NCBI GenBank assembly: GCA_030272155.1
Contig: CP126204.1
Location: 2,409,501 to 2,473,500, forward strand
DNA from: Tetradesmus obliquus
Taxonomy: Eukaryota > Chlorophyta > Chlorophyceae > Sphaeropleales > Scenedesmaceae
Direction: 5' to 3'
DNA: 64,000 nucleotides
The stretch's first letter is position 1; each line of letters opens with the position of its first letter. Under the pieces are notes generated by a model. The model worked only from the letters and a program-made list of their open reading frames with translations. It did no database searches and was not told where the DNA came from. Both the position numbers and the translations under genes were made by a program. Positions 1 through 12,419 of this stretch are shown here, piece by piece.

Positions 1-7
1 CCTGCAG

Positions 8-3000
8 GCGCCAGCGAGGCGGAGAACCTGTGCTACATGGAGCGGCTGGGCCTGTGGGGCCCCGGCAGTGCGTTCCCCTCCAAGAAGGAGTTTGTGGGGC
101 TGCTGCGGCAGGTGCGGCGGCACACCGGCCTAGCTGTTATGTTGCAGAATCAAGTAATGCGGTCAAACTTGTTGTGGCAAGGCAAAACATACTATCAATG
201 AACACTTAGGGTTTGGCCCGGCAGCGCCTTCCCCTCAAAGAAGGAGTTTGTGGGGCTGCTGCGGCAGGTGCGGCGGCACACAGGCCTCCCCATATCAGTC
301 TGCTGCAGCTGTACCACATGGTATTGTGTACTTATGTCTTCTAAGCATGTATTGCATGTTTCTGATGCCGTGCCCGTGCTACCCTCACGCTGCCTTCTTG
401 CTGCTGCTGCTGCTGCTGCAGGGTGGCATTGGCGCCATGGAGCTGGTGGCAATGGAGCTGAAGGGGGCTGGCTGCTACCTGTCTCGCTCCCTCAGCTGGG
501 CGGTGAGTGCAGGCTGCACCAAACAGACACCACCGTCATTGCTTGCAGCACATGCAGCCTGCCTGTCTGTTTCACCAGCAGACAGTAAGTCTATTGATGG
601 GGGCTGGCTGCTATCTGTCTCGCTCCCTCAGCTGGGCGGTGAGTGCACGCTGCACCAAACAAACAGCGCTGCCATTGCTTGCTGGACATGCTGCAGCCTG
701 CCTGTCTGTGTTTCCTGCAAACAGCAAGCCTGTGGAATTTCAGCACCAGATGTTTAGTCTGTGTCCTGGACATTGTGCGGTGGTGCGTTGCAGTGGCGCG
801 CAGCACTGTCGTTCACCTGTAGGCAGCTTGCAGCATGTTGCTGTAGCTACGCATGCGATATCTTACAGGCCGCCGCTGCCTGCTGCTGCTGGTGCTGCAG
901 GATGTGCGCTTCGAGAGTTTGGCGATTGAGGCCTCTGAGTCGTTTGTGCAGCAGTGCAACGGTGACTGTTGCCTGCTGCTGCTGCTGCTGCTGCAGGATG
1001 TTCGCTTTGAGACGGTGGCAATTGGCGCCTCAGAGGCCTTTGTGCAGCAGTACGACGCTGACTGTTGGCTGCTGCTGCTGCAGGATGTTCGCTTTGAGAC
1101 GGTGGCAATCGAAGCCTCTGAGGCCTTTGTGCAGCAGTACGATGCTGCTGTCGACCTGTGGCAGGACACGCGCGAGTTCCTGCGGCTGCATGGCCGCGAC
1201 GTTGGCAGGGTGGATAAAGGGGTGAGCGCTGCACAGCAGCATGCGGGCCACCTCAGCGTTGACTTCTGTCACAGATGTAAATGGGCACAGCAGTTGGAAG
1301 GTTGATTTGTGCGCACAGGCCACGTAGGCTTTTACAGTGTGCCGGCCACCTGCTGGACGGCTGCGCACCGCCACCACACATTGCACCCTTCAGCTGTTGG
1401 AGCGAGCCCGTTCGTTTGAGCTAAGCTGGGACCTTAACCGAACATATGTTGCTTTATGCGCTACTGACACTGCATCACATGTGGTGTTTTGCTTGCTCTG
1501 CTGCTTGCGCTGCTGCAGAACCTGATGGGCCAGTTTGGCAGCGCGCAGCTGCGCTTCTTCAGGCAGCTCTGCACAGCAGCAAAGGTGGGCACGCGTGCAG
1601 CGAGTGTGTTATATCTGCTATTGTGTGTGTTTCCAGAGTGGCGGCCTGCTTAGGGCTCTGGGGATAGGCTGGCTCCATGTTCTGATGTGCAGCACATCAA
1701 GATTTGCTGCTTGATACCTGCAGTGAGCTACACAGCATCACACTTTCCTACATCAGGTCACAGCTCCCTGGTGCTGTACTGCTGTTTCTGATGCATATGT
1801 TTTGCCGTCTTTTCCGTAACGGCTTTTGTTAATGTAACAACATATGCAACATTTGTAACAGGTGGACACAGTGGTGCGGCTGTGTGAAGAGGCACTAGCG
1901 GCAGGCATATGCCCAGTGCTGGGCATACAGAGCATTGGAGAGGCGCGCACTACTGTGTTTCTCAACACCTCAATCAAAATATGAAAAAAAACCTGTCTAA
2001 CGCCTCACCGCTGTGCTCCTGCTCCTCCTCCTTTTCTTTCTGGTGCTGCTGTCACATCCACCTTTTGACACACCACACTTGCTTCTGCCGCCTTCTGGTA
2101 CAGGTGGATACGGTGGTGCGGCTGTGTGAGGAGGCGCTGGCAGCAGGCATGTGTCCAGTGGTGGGCATACAGAGCACCGGAGAGGCGCGCACTGCGCAAT
2201 ATGTGGCAAGTTTGACCGCCAAGGCTGGCGGAGACAGTGATGACCTTGCTTTCGAGAGCTTTGTGGAGCCTGCAGCACTCATCCTGAGCAGCTTTATCGA
2301 GAAGCACCTGATGGAGTACCCAGGTGCGTGGAGATGTAGCGTGCAAGGAAGCGTGTGGGGTAGATGGATGCTGTATTGGGGAGCGCACGAGCTGGTGCAG
2401 GTGCAGCTGATTTTTGCATCATGGTGGCCAGCTTGACTGCCAAGGCTGGTGGGGACAGCGAGGACCTTGCTTTCGAGAGCTTTGTGGAGCCTGCAGCACT
2501 GATTCTGAGCTCGTTTATCGAGAAGCACCTGATGGAGCACCCAGGTGAGTGGAGATGTGGTGTGTGGGGGTTGAAATGTGCCGTGTTGCGCAGAGGGTGT
2601 GCTGGTGTCTGTGTGCACGTGCCAGCATTTTGAGAGCTTTGTGGGGCCTGCAGCACTCATCCTGAGCAGCTTTTGTAACAGCTTTATCGAGAAGCACCTG
2701 ATAGAGTATCCAGGTGCGTGGAGATGCGGCGCGCGGGGAGGTGTCTGGGGTTGATAGTCGCTGTGCCAGGCTCTATGTTGCTGGCTGCGTGTCTGGCAAT
2801 CACGTTTCACGCGTATGATCCCCAGCCGTTTCTGATGCTGTTGACCTGCTGAGGTGCAGGAGCAGAGCTGCTGCTGGAACAAATGAACAAATTATAAACA
2901 GCACGCTAGAGTGTTAAACAACAACACTTTCTTCTAGCCATCGCTGTTCACCGTCAACATTTCTGGTGTGTTGCAGGCTCTCAGCTGCTGCTTGAGCGCT

Positions 3001-6000
3001 CCAAGAAGCTGGTGCTGCCCAAGAACCCCCTGGACGACCTGATTGACCGCCTGGGCGGGCCCAGCCAGGTGGGTAACACATCACTGTGTTAGCAACATAC
3101 CACAAGGAGAAGTGTGCAGAGTGAGGGCGTAATGGGATCGCCAGCTTGAGACGCTGAAGCCGGCTGCAAACTAAAATGACTATTTCAGTTTACTGGACAT
3201 GCAGCAGCTGTCAGCCAGCAGCTGCCGATCAAGCCGTCATCTGAATGTTAGTACAATTTCCAACTGTGTTATATGACGTGTTGCAGGTGGCGGAGATGAC
3301 TGGCCGCCTCAAGCGCATGGAGCGCGCACAGGGTGGCGGCTACAAGTACGTCAGCAGGACAGAGTTTTTCGGCGGCTGCAGCGTCGACGATGTGAGTGCG
3401 TGGGGTGACTATAGGGATCTCTGCTGCCTTGTGCTGCGCAGTCGCCTGGCATGTGTGATGTTTGAGGACAATTATGATTCATCGATGTTACTGCCATTAT
3501 TGCTAGAGCTGGTCAACGCTCTGGAGCACACCGAGTTCCAGCAAAGCCCAAGCGTGCGGCCATCATCAGCGACGCCAACAACTCTGTCTCACTCATCGTC
3601 TATGTGGCCATCATCAGCCCTAGCGTGTACTGACGGAGATTCTGCATCGCTCCTTGTTTGCAATGCTTCCCACAGGTCAACATCCTGGAGCGCACCGCCT
3701 TCCAGCAGGGCACCAAGCGCGTGGCCACCATCAACAATTTTGACAAAACTACCTCACTGATCTTCATGTGGCTGTTATATGTGCAGGTCAACATCCTGGA
3801 GCGCACCGCCTTCCAGCAGGGCGCCAAGCGCGTGGCCATCATCAGCGATGCTGCCAGCGCCGGCATCAGCCTGCACGCCGACAAGGGCGCAGCCAACAAG
3901 GCGCAGCGCGTGCAGATCACGCTGGAGCTGGCCTGGAGCGCGGACAAAACAGTGCAGCAGCTGGGGCGCACGCACAGGTGCATACTGCTTTGCAAACATG
4001 TATGTTGAACTTGCATCTTCAAGATCGAGCCACCCAACATCTGCAGCACCATATGCATGTACTTCTGCAAGTCAACCCAACCTATCCCTGCTTGTGATTG
4101 GCTGCTTTGCATCCCTGCAGGTCAAACCAGGCGCAGCCGCCCTCTAAACATTGGTTCCAGCAACATCTGCGGAGAGCATTGCTTCCCCAGCACACTCGAA
4201 ACATATGCCTACCTGTCTTATAACTGCCTGCAGGTCCAACCAAGCGCAGCCGCCCATCTATAAGATCGTGTCAACAAACATTTGCGGCGAGCACCGCTTT
4301 GCAAGCGCAGTGGCGCACCGCCTGCAGCAGCTTGGGGCGCTCACGCAGGGCGACAGGCGGGCCGCCAGTGCCAGCGAAGCCCTGGCGTCATTCAACCTGC
4401 AGACGAAGTGAGTAACGAGTTGCGTGCTTTGTTGTGACCGAATGTTATGTTTGCTACACCCGCTTGCTTGTGGTACTGCTGGGGGATCATGCAAAGTGAG
4501 ACAGGCGCGCTGGCCTCCTTCAACCTACTGCAGACCAAGTGAGCGCATTTTTACAATTCATTTGATCTGGATAGTACACTTGGTCGCATGCTTGCTTCTT
4601 ATGCTGCGGGGGCTCCCGCAGGGAGACAGGCGTTTCCTCCTGCAGGTGGGCGCACGACACGGTGAAGATCCTGCTCAGCCTGATCTAGCCTTGCCGCTAC
4701 AGTGATGACCCTGCCTGGCCACTCAATCCCCTGTGCTGCTGCTGCTGCTGCTGCTTTTCTGATGCTTTTTGCCTGCAGGTGGGCGCACAATGCGCTGACA
4801 ATCCTGCTAGGCCTCATCCAATCCCGCTACTGCAAGGACACTACCTACATGAGCCTAAACCCTCCCTGGCTGGAGGACATGATGCGGGAGGGGCTGCCTG
4901 AGGGCCAAGAGCTGCCAGAGCCGGGTGCGTTGTCATTTTTGTGTTGTAACTAGCTGCTTTTGTGGTTTTGCATAACTTGCCATACCTTGCAAAACATGGG
5001 GTTTGAAGGGCTGCCTGAGGCCAGGAGCTGCCAGAGCCGGGTGAGTGTGGTTACATCTTGTGTTACTGCATGTGTTATAACGCGTTGTTGTTGACGATTT
5101 TCACTGCCGGCAAAACCAACGCATGAGCTGCCTAATTCAAAAGGCGAGATTCCGGCGGGGCTGCATCAGGGCAGGGGCTGTCAAAACCTCTGGGTGGGCC
5201 ATCAATTACGTCATATAATATGGGTTACACCATGTGAAACTTCGGCTGACAGCAACGTCTTGCAAGCTTGGCGTGTGAGATAAAAAAAGGCCAGTCATGA
5301 AGGGTGGTGCAGCTGAGCATTGCTTGCTGCATAACTAAACAATTCACACCAAACCAAACCATTCGACGCCGCATATCTTCCTGCAGGCTTGGATGCATAC
5401 AAAGCGCGGCTGGAGGCGCTTCTGCACCGCTGCTGTGACAAGGCCTGGCTGCTGCTGGTGTCTGCTGGGCTGGAACGCTCTAAATAAGTGTGCCAACTCA
5501 GCTTATTGTAATTGCCACGCACCATGTTGCTGCAGGCACTGCTGGCTACACAGCGCGGCGGGAGGCGGTTTCTGGACCGCTGGTGTGGCAAGGCCTGGCT
5601 GCTGCTGGTGTCTGCTGGGCTGGTACGCTCCAGCGAGTGTGCCAACTCAACTTACTGTGAATCCCACGCACCATGCTGCTGCAGGCACTGCTGGCTACAC
5701 AGCGCGGCGGGAGGCGTTTCTGGACCGCTGGTGTGACAAGGCCTCTGCGCTGCTGGTGTCTGCTGGCCTGGTGGGCAGCAAAAAGGGCGCCAGTGTGCAC
5801 GCGCTGCTGAACAAGCTGCTGGGCATGCGTGTGGAGATGCAGGGCCAGCTCTTCGGCTACTTCAGCGCGATTCTGGACAAGGTGGGTTTTGTTTTACGGC
5901 TGATTGCTGTTGAATTGTAGTATAATATAAGTCAGGCAATTGCGGAGGGGCTACTGCGCTATTTAAGTCAAGGCGGTGAAGCTGAGGTGAGCTGGCTGTT

Positions 6001-6517
6001 TTCTTGTCCCTTGTATGTATGCCTGGTAGCGCATGTTGCGCTGCTGAACAAGCTGCTGGGCATGCGCGTGGAGATGCAGGGCCGGCTCTTCGGCTACTTC
6101 AGCGCCATCTTGGACAAGGTGAGGTGCAGCTGTCTTTATGAAGGTTCGGCTACTTCAGCGCCATCTTGGACGAGGTGAGGTGCAGCTGTCTTTATGAAGG
6201 TTCAATTGTGAACGTTTGGCTGTTGAGTGTTATGTTTGGGAAGATGCAGGGGTAGCTCCTTGGCTACTCCAGCGCAATTTTGAAGGGGTTGAGGGGAGGC
6301 GCGTTGTAGCGTCACTCATATTTACGCGCTTATTCAGCTAGCTGCTACAGGGTATGGCCGGAAAGTGGCTCTAGGCGCCTCTACCGAAAAGAAGGCACCA
6401 TAGCAGCATCTAGTTGTGAACAGGAGCCCGATGCACCGCACCTGTTGTGCAGAGCCAGAAACGACGCGGCCAGAGTGCACCCGTGCCTTTCTTAGCGTGT
6501 GTGTTGACCTGTCCAAG

Positions 6518-6581
<64 letters not shown>

Positions 6582-9500
6582 GCTGCACTTTAGGTGGTGT
6601 CTGCTGCCAAAAAGAGCGGCAAGTACGAAGGCAACGGCATCATCAAGCCGGGCTGCGACATCATCACGCTCTCGTGAGTGCGCTGATGCCATATGTGCAC
6701 AGCACAAGTCGAAATGGCACAAGCTGAAATGGTCTGCTAGCAGCACATTGATATGTCATGCGCAGGCGTGCTCTTGCTATATCACAAGTATCACGGTGTC
6801 GCTGCCGGCTGCTGTTGTTGTGTGGTGTCGCAGTGCAGGAGCCGAAAGGAGCGGTACCAGCAGCCCTTCATTTGTGCTGTTCGTTGCTGCGATATATCAA
6901 AGTTGATAACATTATTGCTGATAATGTTGTGTGTGTTTCTGTTTTTGTGCGCTGCAGGAGCCAGAAGGAGATCTGCCACCACCCCAACGGAGCAGCGCCC
7001 ACCTGCCTCACCACATTCCAGATGGACAGGGGAGTGTCTTTTGCCAAGGCACAGAAGCTGCTAGAGGAGGAGGTGGGAACTGTTGCGTTATGTTATGTTA
7101 TGTTACCTTGAACAACACTAACAAGCCGTTGATGGTGGCTAGGCTGGAGCCAGAAACAGGAATGGCATGTAGCTGTAGCATGCTGCCGGTGTAGCCAAGC
7201 AGTCACACATAGTTCTGTGCATGTCACCGAGCTGACCATTGTTGCACGCTGCCACAACCGTCATCCTTTCTGCCCGCAGCTGAAGAGCGTGCGCGAGCAG
7301 CTGGGAGAAGAGGCGGTGGATCGCTGCATGGCAGGCTTCTACTACTCCGACTCTGCCACCACGCGCCACTATGCGCTGATCCTCCCACGCAACGAGAAGG
7401 GCGTGCGCGAGTACCGCGACACGCGCAGCAGGAACAAGGTTTACTTCAAGCGCGCGCAGTACTTCAGGGTGGTGCGGCCAACAACCGGCGTGCTGGCATC
7501 TGACATCCACTTTGATGTGAGTCGCAATATGGATGTAGATCGTGATGTATGCACGTAACCTGTGTGCACAATGTGCAAGGGTATGCTTCGAATGCCAGAA
7601 CGACTTGTGCTCAGGTATCTGCGGGACGCATGCAATCGTTCAGGTGTGGTTGACTTGGGCAGTAAGTTTGGATGTGTTTGATTTTGCACCATCGGTCTGT
7701 TGCCACAACTGCATCAGGTAGAGTCATTCGGCTTAGCCGCCACTCGTCTGAACCGCACGCCTGCATTTCACGCGCCTGCATGTTACATACATACTCTTGC
7801 GGTTTGCCGTATGCAACTGCTGTGTCCTTGCTTGCCAGCTAACCACATGCCTGGCGCAACACAACGCTTGCCGGCAAGCTTCAAGTGCACACTAGGCAAC
7901 TTACACGTTTGTGCTTACTGTGCTGTGCAGGAACTACGCGAGAAGTTTGTACGCATGAGGGACAGCCGCACTATGGAGAGGCCCTGGACAACCGCCTACG
8001 AGTCAGGTGCGCGCCAGCACGCATGCCCGTGATAGGGTTTAGAGTTTGGGTTTAGGATGGAACCCTAAACCCTACGTCCCCACACTGGCAGGTGTTTGGC
8101 GAGCTGCAAGAGCACCCGACCGCCGCTACACATACCGTATCAGCTGCAACTGGCTTCTGGCAATCTGCGTTCCCGTGGCCTGCAGCGCATTAAGTCAGCA
8201 GCATTTGCAGGCTTTGCCATGCAATGCAAGCGCTGCTGCACAATGCGCCTCCACTGCGATCAAGCAACGCTCAGCTTTGTTGCTTGCTGCACTGAAACCT
8301 GCAGGCCTGGACAAGCGCCAGATGCCGCTTGACCTGCTTTTTGCTGCCTTTTTATTCAACGACTATCGCTTGTTATATTTTTCAACCTTACCTGCAGGCC
8401 TGGACAAGCGCCATGTTCCGCTCAACCTGCTGACTGGCAGTGTGCTGCCGCTGCTGACCACGATCAGCCGAGTGGCACAGAATTACAGGAACGCCCACAA
8501 CAACGCGAGGCGCCTGCCGGTGGGTAACACAACAGCTAGCCCAGCAGCAGCAGCAGCAGCAGCAGCAGCATCATAGGCAGCACTAATATCCGTCTAAGCC
8601 TCGCCACGCAGCATAACACCCAGTGCTGATGCTCCCGTTGTCGTCATACTCTTGCCAGGTGTCAGGCGCGCCCAAAGCTGACAATCCCCCTCCTTCTTGC
8701 TGTTTCTGCCTGTGCTTGCAGCTGGTGCGCGTGGAGACATCTGACACGCAGCAGCGCTTCATTGGCATCAGTGTGCCAGATGTCATGCTCAACACCATGC
8801 TGTCAGCACTCAGAAACCTGGAGCACCTGGACCCAGAGCAGCGAGCACGCATGCAGAAGCAACAAGCTAGCCGCAAGGGCAGTGCAGGCCTCAAGGCAGC
8901 AGCAGCAGCGGCAGGGACGGAGAGCGGTGCTGCTGCTGCTGCTGCAGCAGGTGCTGCTGCTGCTGGCAATGCTGACATTAGGAAGCTGCTGGGCAAGCAT
9001 GCAGAAACACCAGCAGCAGCAGCAGCAGCAGCACCAGGCTTGAGCTTGAGCTTCCCGCCAGGCCTGGACCCAGCAGTGCTGAGTGCGCTCACTGCTGCTT
9101 CAGCAGCAGTCGACAGCAGCGTGTCACTGCTAGGCGGAGCAGCAGCAGCAGCACCAGCTGCAGCCATGCAGTGTGACGATGAAGCCACAGAGGCAGCAGC
9201 AGCAGCAGCAGCTGACGAGCCTGAAGGTGAAAGCAGCAGCAGCAGTGGCAGCGAGGACGAGGATGAGTCATCAGAAGAAGAGATGCTTGCGCAGCGCAGC
9301 GCACGCAGCAGCAAACAGCCAAAAGCGAGCCGCAAGCCGCGCCGCCGCAGCAGCAGCAAGCCGCGTATGACGCGCGCGGACGCGGCAGCAGCAGAGCAGG
9401 CGGCGCGCCACGCTGCTGGTGCTTCGCGTGCCGGCCCTGCAGCAAAGGACCGAGTGACAGTGGATTTGGCAGCAGCTGGCCTGTGGGAAGAGTGTGAGGG

Positions 9501-10234
9501 GGAGCTTGTGATGCGTGCTGGTGGTGCTGATTCTGCTGGTGGTGCTGGTGTGAGCTGGAAGAAGTATGCTGGCGCTGCTGCTGCTGCTGCTGGATCAGGC
9601 AAGCGCGGCAGGCGTGGAGCTGCTGCAGCAGCAGCAGCAGCAGGGACTGGCCGGCGGGGCCGGCCGCGCAAGCAGGACTGGATTGCTTCAGATGATGAGG
9701 AGTCAGCAGAAGAGAGTGACAGTGAGACTGCGAGTGAGAGTGAGGCAGCAGCAGATGAGGCAGATGAGGCAGATTCCGAGGTGCTGGTGGAATCAGATGC
9801 TGAGGAGGCAGCTGACAGTGATGCTGAAGCTGGCAATGCAGCAGCAGCAGCAGCAGTTGGCAGGTGGGGCCGCAAGGGATCCCGTAGCAGCAGGAGCAGC
9901 AGCAGCGACAGGGCAGCAGCTAAGCTGGACAGCTTGCGGCGTGCTGCCAAGGCGGCTGCAGCTAGGGCGGCTGCTGCTGCTGCTGGTGTTGGTGGTGCTA
10001 CAGCAGCACATGATGGCAGCACTGATGCGGCTGCTGCTGCCCCAGCTGAGGAGGGGCAGCAGCAGAACAGCAGCACTTTTGCTGCAGCTGCAGATGCAGA
10101 GGATTTTGATGCTGACATGTCTGCTGATGATGAGGTGGAGGAGGATGAGGGTGTTGCTGAGGTGGATGAGCTGCCTGAGTTGAGGCCCAAAAAGAAACAG
10201 CAGCAGCAGCAGCAGCAGCGCAAGGCTGGTAAGG

Positions 10235-10265
<31 letters not shown>

Positions 10266-12388
10266 GGATGCAGAGGATGCAGATCAGGGTGATGCTGCTG
10301 CTGCTGCTGCCAAGGCCCCAGCCAAGAAGAAGAAGCCAGGCAGGCCTTCTAAAGCTGCTAAGGCAGCAGCAGCAGCGGCAGCAAGTTCAAAGGCTGCTGC
10401 TGCTGCTGCTGCTGCTACTGCTGCCCAGAGGGTGAGTGTCAGCTCCAGGGGTAGGGTGCGCAAACTGAAGGCTCTGCCGGATGACTATGTGGCATCAGAG
10501 GAGTTTACTGCAGCTAGGGCAGCAGCCTTTGCAGTGCCAGCAGCAGAGCTGGCTGCAGCAGCAGCAGCAGAGGATGCTGACAACTCAGCAGCAGCAGCAG
10601 CAGCAGATGAGGATGTTGAGCTGTCAGAGCAGCAGCAGGAAGATGAGCAGCAGCAGCAGGCCAGTGACGATGAATACATGCCCGATGCAGCTGACGCTGC
10701 GGCAGCAGTGCCTGCAGCACAGCAGCAGCAGCAGCAGGATGGCACAGCAGCAGCTGCTGCAGCAGCGCCTGCTGCTGGCCAGGCTAGCAAGCCCCACCTG
10801 AAACTGCGCCTCAGCCTGAAGCGGCAGCCTTCAGCAACAGCAGCAGCAGCAGCAGCAGCAGCTGAAGAGCCTGCTGCTGCCCCTGAGGCTGCAGCAGCAG
10901 CAGCAGCAGTTGCTGGTGGTGGTGACCAGGCTGCTGATGGTGTGGCTGCGGACACAGAGCAGGATGCAGCAGCGGCAGGAGCAGGCGTGGCTGCAGATGA
11001 ACCAGCAACAGCTGCCGCTGCTGCTGGTGCTGCAGCTGGTGATGACGGAGCAGCAGCTATGGAGGTTGAGTGGCCGGCTCCTGGCAGTCCTGCAGCAGCA
11101 GCAGTGCCTGCAGGTGATGCAGCGGCAGCAGCTGAGGCCGCTGATGCAGCAGTGCCTGCAACTGAGCCAGCAGCAGCTGCGGGGGTGGCTGAGGACATGC
11201 AGCAGGCGGCAGCAGCAGCTGCAGACCTGCCTAGTGCTGCTGTGACTCCTGCTGCTGCAGCTGCTGCAGACGAGCCAGCAGCAGCAGCAGTTGAGCCTGC
11301 AGCAGCAGCAGCAGCTGCGCCTGCAGCAGCAGCAGCAGCAGCAGAGCCGACTGAAGATGCGCTGAGGTCCAAGGTGTGGGAGGTGCTGCCAGGCATAGCA
11401 GCAGCAGCAGGCGACGCACTCAGCGTGAAGGCAGTACGGCAGGCAGTGCAGGCAGCCACTGGATGGTGCCTGGCTGCAGCCAACCTGCGGGCAGTGGTGA
11501 AGGCAACATGCGCAGAGTTCCTGCAGCAGCAGCAGCAGCAGCAGGAGGGCGTGAGTGACGCAGCGGTGACTAAGGCTGTACGCAAGCTGCTGCGCAAAGG
11601 TGAGCTGGCCATGGTTGTTTTTGCTTATAGCTGGTGTGGTGTGGGTGTATGGTGTGGCGGCTGGTCTTACTGTGCTGCCTTCCTGTGGCTGCTGTTGGTG
11701 CGGCTGCAACAGGCGCCTGTTGCGGCCTTGTACCATGGGGCCGTGCCTTGCTGTAGCCGTGCAGGTTTTCCCACCACCGGCGCTGACTTGACACGCACTG
11801 TGTCAACTCAACACGTGGCATTTCTGTCATTGGGGACTACGACAATTAGTAAGTAATATCTAACCCGCTGCTCACCTCTCATGCATTGCCTGCAATGCTG
11901 TGCGTCCGCCACACTTGCAGGCGGCGGCCCCTCCTGCAGCAGCATCAAGAGTGTGCGGCTGGCAGCAGCAGCAGCGCTGGGCCTGGCTGATCTGTCTGGG
12001 CAGCAGCGCAGCCTGGTCAAGCAGCTGGTGCTGGCCCACCTAGAGCAGCAGGTGGCAGCAGAGCAGCAGCAGCAGGGCGAGGAGGAAGTTCAGGGTGAAG
12101 GAGTTCAGGGTGAGCAGGAAGTTCACGGTGGGGCCGGTGGAGAAGTTCACGGTGAAGACGAGGAGTTTAATGCAGATGAAGAAGACGATGACATTCCTGA
12201 GGATGAGGGTGTTGCTGAGGTGGATGAGCTGCCTGAGTTCAGGCCCAAGAAGCAGCAGAAGAAGGCCGGCAGGGCAGCAGCAGCAGAGGATGCAGAGCCA
12301 GGTGCAGTGCATGCTTTCTTTGCCGGCAGGGGCGGCAAGAAGCGCAGGCAGCAGCAGCAGCAGCAGGCAGAGGAGCAGGAGGATGACA

Positions 12389-12419
<31 letters not shown>

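Noticed and set aside
2..111. Position 1 as a natural gene start
   Set aside because: CCTGCAG at 1-7 is an acceptor and the frame starts in the middle of the SBNO core; the N-terminal exons are outside the window.
8033..8074. Telomere-like sequence as a chromosome end or fusion point
   Set aside because: The SBNO gene continues on both sides with consistent exon phases. The tract is too short and is also present in copy 2.
8583..10223. Very long minus-strand ORF (546 codons) opposite SBNO exon 18, and similar ones at 10485-11612, 13626-14543 and 17889-19025
   Set aside because: Their Ala, Ser, Cys and Leu runs are the antisense or frame-shifted reading of CAG/CTG repeats, which contain no stop codons in most frames. 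No domain is visible and splice logic favours the opposite strand.
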